From positions 1 to 9,379 of the forward strand of contig RKAY01000130.1 of NCBI GenBank assembly GCA_014846205.1: DNA of 9,379 bases. The letters are read 5' to 3'. The translations under genes were made by a program, and so were the position numbers. Position 1 is the first letter of the stretch, and each line of letters begins with the position of its first letter. This DNA is from Collinsella aerofaciens. GTDB taxonomy: Bacteria; Actinomycetota; Coriobacteriia; Coriobacteriales; Coriobacteriaceae. This document shows positions 6,626 to 9,379 of this stretch, piece by piece. The notes under the pieces were generated by a model, which had not been told where the DNA came from, made no database searches, and saw only the letters and a list, made by a program, of their open reading frames with translations.

Positions 6626-8146
6626 GTGAGAGAGGAGAGCCCCCGACAAAGTATGAGGAGGCCCGACTCGGACCGTGCTTCCTCGCAGCGCAGTACGCCG
6701 CGTTCCGGTCGCGGCGGGCAGACGCTCGGCGAACGCTATATTGCCGGCGTCCCCGCTCGCATCATGCGCCCTCGTTTGATATTCATGGCGTGCCTGTTTA
6801 CTTTGGCGTGCTTTGGTCTGCTGATGGTGTACTCAGCGTCATCGGTCGAGGCATTGCACGAGAACGGGTCTGCGACCTATTTTCTGTTTCGACAGCTTGG
6901 GTTTACGATCGTGGGCATGGCTGCTCTAGAGTTTATTGCGCGCCTAGCGCCCGATAGCTGCTTTAAGGAGAGCGCACTCAAAGTTGCCCTCTTCGTGATG
7001 ATCGGTTTGTTGCTGCTCGTGTTCTTTGTCGGCAGCGGTAGCCGTGGCGCGACGCGTTGGTTGAATATCGCCGGTGTTCAGTTTCAGCCGTCGGAATTCT
7101 TAAAGCCGTTTGCCATCGCGTATTCCGCCATTATGCTCGACCGCTTTTATTCGCCCGGGGGCAATATCAACGAGTTTGCCGTCAAGATGCTGGGGTGTCT
7201 GGGTCCTTCGCTCCTCTTGATTTTTATCCAGCCCGACCTTGGCACTGTCTTGATCATCTTGCTGACCATTGCCTGTATGGCGTTATTTGCCGGCATGGAT
7301 GCCCGATTAATAATCGTGCCTGTCGTTGCCCTCGCTCTCGTCATGGTTATCGCCCTTATTGCGGAGCCGTACCGCAGGGTGCGCTTCGAGGTCGCTTGGA
7401 ACCCTTGGGCCGATGAATATGGAGATGGCTATCAGGCAACGCTCGCCATTATGGCGTTTGCTTCGGGCGGACTGTTCGGCCGTGGGATTGGCAACTCCAC
7501 CATGAAGTACTCGTATTTGCCCGAGGCGCACAACGACTACATCCTGGCCATCATTGGCGAGGAGGTTGGCTTTTTGGGGACGCTGCTGTTCTTCTTGGTC
7601 TTTGCGATGCTGATTTACTCGGCGTTTCGCATCGCCGAGCAGGCTACGGACCGTCGCGGAGCGCTCATGGCGTCGGGTTCCGCAGTCATTCTCGCGGTAC
7701 AGTTTTTGATCAATGCGCTGGGTATCCTCAACGTGTTTCCCATGACGGGCAAACCGCTGCCGTTTATCAGCTACGGCGGCTCGTCGATTATCGTATCGCT
7801 TATGCTTGCGGGGCTGATCTTGCGCGTCTCGCACGAGAGCGCCCGTCGTGATGAGTACGACCGTCGCCGAGAGAGCTTTGCCGTTATGGACGAGAGCACC
7901 GCCGGCGTACCCCATGTGCGCGGCGATCGCCCTTCGCGCAACGGTTTTACCGTCTTGGATGGCTCTGCGTCCGAGCCGGCGGCTCGTCCGCGCCCGCGAA
8001 CGGCTCCGCAGGGGCGTCCCCAACGCCCGAACCCCCGAAGCTCGGGCGGCGGATATAATCGAATCAATTTGAATTCGGACCCGTCGTCGCGTCTGCGCAC
8101 CGATGATCAGGGACCGCGCGTACGAAGGGATTACCATGACCGATAA
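6626..8146 (+). CDS. ftsW: FtsW, SEDS-family septal peptidoglycan glycosyltransferase
   Basis: A 506-residue polytopic membrane protein of the SEDS family; FtsW polymerises lipid II into septal glycan strands together with FtsI. A basic Ser/Arg-rich cytoplasmic N-tail (1-48) precedes about ten membrane segments (about 49-400). Family motifs are F-Q-P-S-E-F-L-K-P (153-161), Q-P-D-L-G-T (202-207), G-L-F-G-R-G-I-G-N-S (282-291), P-E-A-H-N-D-Y (299-305), where Asp304 is the likely catalytic residue, and G-K-P-L-P-F-I-S-Y-G-G-S-S (375-387). The C-tail (about 401-506) is Arg/Pro/Gly-rich and carries an F-x-V-x-D-x-S repeat (418-424 and 441-447) and D-P-S-S-R-L-R (485-491), also seen in FtsI. The GTG at 6626 follows GGGG (6616-6619) at six bases; an ATG at 6653 is possible but its AGGAG is about 15 bases away. 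Calling FtsW rather than RodA rests on the neighbours. Confidence 0.96.
   Translation: MREESPRQSMRRPDSDRASSQRSTPRSGRGGQTLGERYIAGVPARIMRPRLIFMACLFTLACFGLLMVYSASSVEALHENGSATYFLFRQLGFTIVGMAALEFIARLAPDSCFKESALKVALFVMIGLLLLVFFVGSGSRGATRWLNIAGVQFQPSEFLKPFAIAYSAIMLDRFYSPGGNINEFAVKMLGCLGPSLLLIFIQPDLGTVLIILLTIACMALFAGMDARLIIVPVVALALVMVIALIAEPYRRVRFEVAWNPWADEYGDGYQATLAIMAFASGGLFGRGIGNSTMKYSYLPEAHNDYILAIIGEEVGFLGTLLFFLVFAMLIYSAFRIAEQATDRRGALMASGSAVILAVQFLINALGILNVFPMTGKPLPFISYGGSSIIVSLMLAGLILRVSHESARRDEYDRRRESFAVMDESTAGVPHVRGDRPSRNGFTVLDGSASEPAARPRPRTAPQGRPQRPNPRSSGGGYNRINLNSDPSSRLRTDDQGPRVRRDYHDR
8125..8130 (+). promoter_or_regulatory. Ribosome binding site that decides the murG start
   Basis: AAGGGA ends five bases before the ATG at 8136 and lies within the last codons of ftsW. 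It supports 8136 as the murG start instead of the in-frame ATG at 8103, which has no such site. Confidence 0.65.
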
Positions 8147-9251
8147 GATGACCGTTGCTATCGCAGCTGGCGGCACGGCGGGACATATCAACCCTGCGCT
8201 CGCCTTGGCTGAGGAGTTGCGCGACCGCGGACATCATGTTGTGTTCGTGGGCCAGTCGCATAAGCTCGAGGGTCGTTTGGTTCCCGAGGCCGGGTTCGAT
8301 TTTGTACCTATCACGGTCACGGGCTTCGACCGCTCCCGTCCTTGGACCGCGCTGACTTCGCTGTGGCGCGTCAATAAGGCCAAGCGCTTGCTTGCCAGTC
8401 ATTTCTCAAAGGTCGGCAAGCCCGATGCTGCCATCGGTTTTGGTGCCTACGTCGAGGTTCCGCTGCTGGGCTGGTGCAAGGATGCGGGCGTTCCGTATCT
8501 GCTGCACGAGCAGAACTCTGTTCCGGGCCTGGCCAATAAGATGATGAGTTCCCATGCCGCCCGCGTGTGCATCTCGGTGCCGGCTGCGCGTTCTGTCTTT
8601 GAGCACGAGGGCGACCCTGAGCATGTGCTCATGACCGGTAATCCAGTGCGTCGCTCGGTCATTGAGGGCGATCGCGCCCGCGGCCGCGAGGCACTTGGCG
8701 TGCCCGAGGACGCTGTGCTGCTGCTCGTCTTTGGCGGTTCGCTCGGTGCCCAGCATCTCAATGAGCGCGTAGCCTCGCTCAAGGGCGAGCTGCTTTCGCG
8801 TGAGAATCTCTACATTTTGCATTCGACGGGAGCCGACGGCTTTGAGGACACCGAGCGTGCTTTGGCGCTGATGCCCGATGAGACGAAGCGCTATCGCGTC
8901 CAGCCCTACATTGACAACATGGGCGATATGCTAGCTGCGGCTGACCTGGTGCTCTCGCGCTCCGGCGCCTCGAGCGTGGCCGAGATTGCCGCCCTCGCCG
9001 TGCCCTCGGTGCTCGTGCCGTATCCGCATGCCACGGCCGACCACCAGACGACCAATGCGCGCTATCTGGTCGATGCCGGTGCCGGCGTGCTTTGTGCCGA
9101 TGCCGATATCGATGCTCCGGCGTTTGCCGAGGAACTGCTGCATCTGGTCGATGACGCCGCTGCGCGCGATGCCATGCGTCAGGCGGCGCGCGGGTTGGCC
9201 CAGGACCGCGCCGCTGCTCTTTTGGCCGATGCGGTAGAGGGTTTGCGTTAG
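8136..9251 (+). CDS. murG: MurG, lipid II synthase (UDP-GlcNAc:lipid I GlcNAc transferase)
   Basis: With the ATG at 8136 this is a 371-residue GT-B glycosyltransferase (family GT28), a peripheral enzyme on the inner membrane face that adds GlcNAc to lipid I to give lipid II, the substrate of FtsW. Motifs: the Gly-rich loop G-G-T-A-G-H-I-N-P (12-20), in the A-containing form I recall from Actinobacteria; H-E-Q-N-S-V-P-G (124-131); G-N-P-V-R (168-172); F-G-G-S-L-G-A-Q (199-206), a second Gly-rich loop; S-R-S-G-A-S-S-V-A-E (274-283) and Y-P-H-A-T-A-D-H-Q-T-T-N-A (296-308) in the donor-binding domain. The start overlaps the ftsW end by 11 bp (CATGACCGATAA region), indicating coupling. A start at 8103 would add 11 residues before the usual N-terminus and lacks a ribosome site. 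Confidence 0.97.
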   Translation: MTDKMTVAIAAGGTAGHINPALALAEELRDRGHHVVFVGQSHKLEGRLVPEAGFDFVPITVTGFDRSRPWTALTSLWRVNKAKRLLASHFSKVGKPDAAIGFGAYVEVPLLGWCKDAGVPYLLHEQNSVPGLANKMMSSHAARVCISVPAARSVFEHEGDPEHVLMTGNPVRRSVIEGDRARGREALGVPEDAVLLLVFGGSLGAQHLNERVASLKGELLSRENLYILHSTGADGFEDTERALALMPDETKRYRVQPYIDNMGDMLAAADLVLSRSGASSVAEIAALAVPSVLVPYPHATADHQTTNARYLVDAGAGVLCADADIDAPAFAEELLHLVDDAAARDAMRQAARGLAQDRAAALLADAVEGLR

Positions 9252-9347
9252 TTAGACGGGATATCGAGCTTGCGCTCGCACGGATGCGGTAGGTGCGGTA
9301 CAGTTAACGGGTTACAGGCAGTGTTTACGCAAGGAGTACACGAGCAC
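9252..9347. other. murG-murC intergenic spacer
   Basis: A 96-bp gap without a gene. It contains a small hairpin (CGAGC at 9265-9269 pairing with GCTCG at 9274-9278) with no T-run, two direct copies of TGCGGTA nine bases apart (9285-9291 and 9294-9300), a GTTAAC palindrome (9303-9308) and an AAGGAG ribosome site (9331-9336). A promoter for the following gene is possible, but I cannot point to a matched -35/-10 pair. Confidence 0.45.
9285..9300. repeat. Pair of 7-bp direct repeats upstream of the next gene
   Basis: TGCGGTA occurs twice with a 9-bp period (9285-9291 and 9294-9300). The pair lies 48 bp before the downstream start codon, where an operator could sit. With only seven bases per copy in GC-rich DNA, chance is a real alternative. 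Confidence 0.35.
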
Positions 9348-9379
9348 ATGGCTGATTCCCAGACTGCAACCTCCGCGCC
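9348..9379 (+). CDS. murC: Start of the next dcw gene, probably murC (UDP-MurNAc--L-alanine ligase)
   Basis: An ATG at 9348 follows AAGGAG at 9331-9336 (11-base spacing, slightly long) and opens a frame that runs off the right edge after ten full codons (M-A-D-S-Q-T-A-T-S-A). These residues precede any diagnostic motif, so the product cannot be told from the sequence itself. The name murC is inferred only from gene order, since murC commonly follows murG in dcw clusters. A fused murC-murB or another division gene is also possible. Confidence 0.5.
   Translation, partial: MADSQTATSA

Noticed and set aside
8103..8135. Upstream ATG at 8103 as the murG start
   Set aside because: It lacks a ribosome site and adds 11 residues before the usual MurG N-terminus, while 8136 has AAGGGA at ideal spacing.
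7307..8191. Minus-strand open frame of 294 codons opposite the ftsW tail
   Set aside because: Explained by codon bias of the GC-rich plus-strand ftsW gene; no family features.
9265..9278. Hairpin after murG as an intrinsic terminator
   Set aside because: The stem is only five base pairs and no T-run follows it.

Overview
This window is a stretch of the conserved division and cell-wall (dcw) gene cluster, with every gene on the plus strand. The base composition is GC-rich and the order is rsmH (3' end), ftsL-like, ftsI, murF, mraY, murD, ftsW, murG, then the first codons of a gene that is probably murC. The organism is most likely an actinobacterium. I suspect the class Coriobacteriia, perhaps a Collinsella-like gut anaerobe. 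The reasons are the GGTAGH form of the MurG loop, the long Gly/Arg/Ser/Pro-rich cytoplasmic tails on FtsI and FtsW, and the overall protein character. The genus is a guess from memory, not a computed placement.

Layout: positions 2-184 encode the C-terminus of the 16S rRNA methyltransferase RsmH. After a 90-bp gap come a small bitopic divisome protein (FtsL-like, 275-745) and, 17 bp later, the class B penicillin-binding protein FtsI (763-2628). A 124-bp non-coding gap (2629-2752) follows. Many dcw clusters carry murE at this place, but here it is absent; the gap holds a good -10-like hexamer and a small hairpin. From 2753 to 9251 the genes murF, mraY, murD, ftsW and murG are packed tightly, with gaps of 3, 9 and 9 bp and then an 11-bp overlap. 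They look co-transcribed and translationally coupled. A 96-bp gap with short direct repeats separates murG from the next start codon at 9348.

How the genes work together: MurD and MurF are cytoplasmic ligases that build the UDP-MurNAc-pentapeptide. MraY moves it onto undecaprenyl phosphate (lipid I) and MurG adds GlcNAc (lipid II). FtsW polymerises lipid II at the septum and FtsI cross-links the new glycan, with the FtsL-like protein as the expected scaffold or activator of the FtsW-FtsI pair. MurC (just starting) acts before MurD; MurE must be encoded elsewhere.

All catalytic motifs I looked for are intact, and I see no mobile element, RNA gene, CRISPR array or horizontally acquired segment. 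The cluster is mostly ordinary. The most interesting signal is a short motif (D-P-x-S-R-L-R, followed by an acidic/Gly-Pro stretch) present in both the cytoplasmic N-terminal tail of FtsI and the cytoplasmic C-terminal tail of FtsW. The FtsW tail also carries an internal F-x-V-x-D-x-S repeat.
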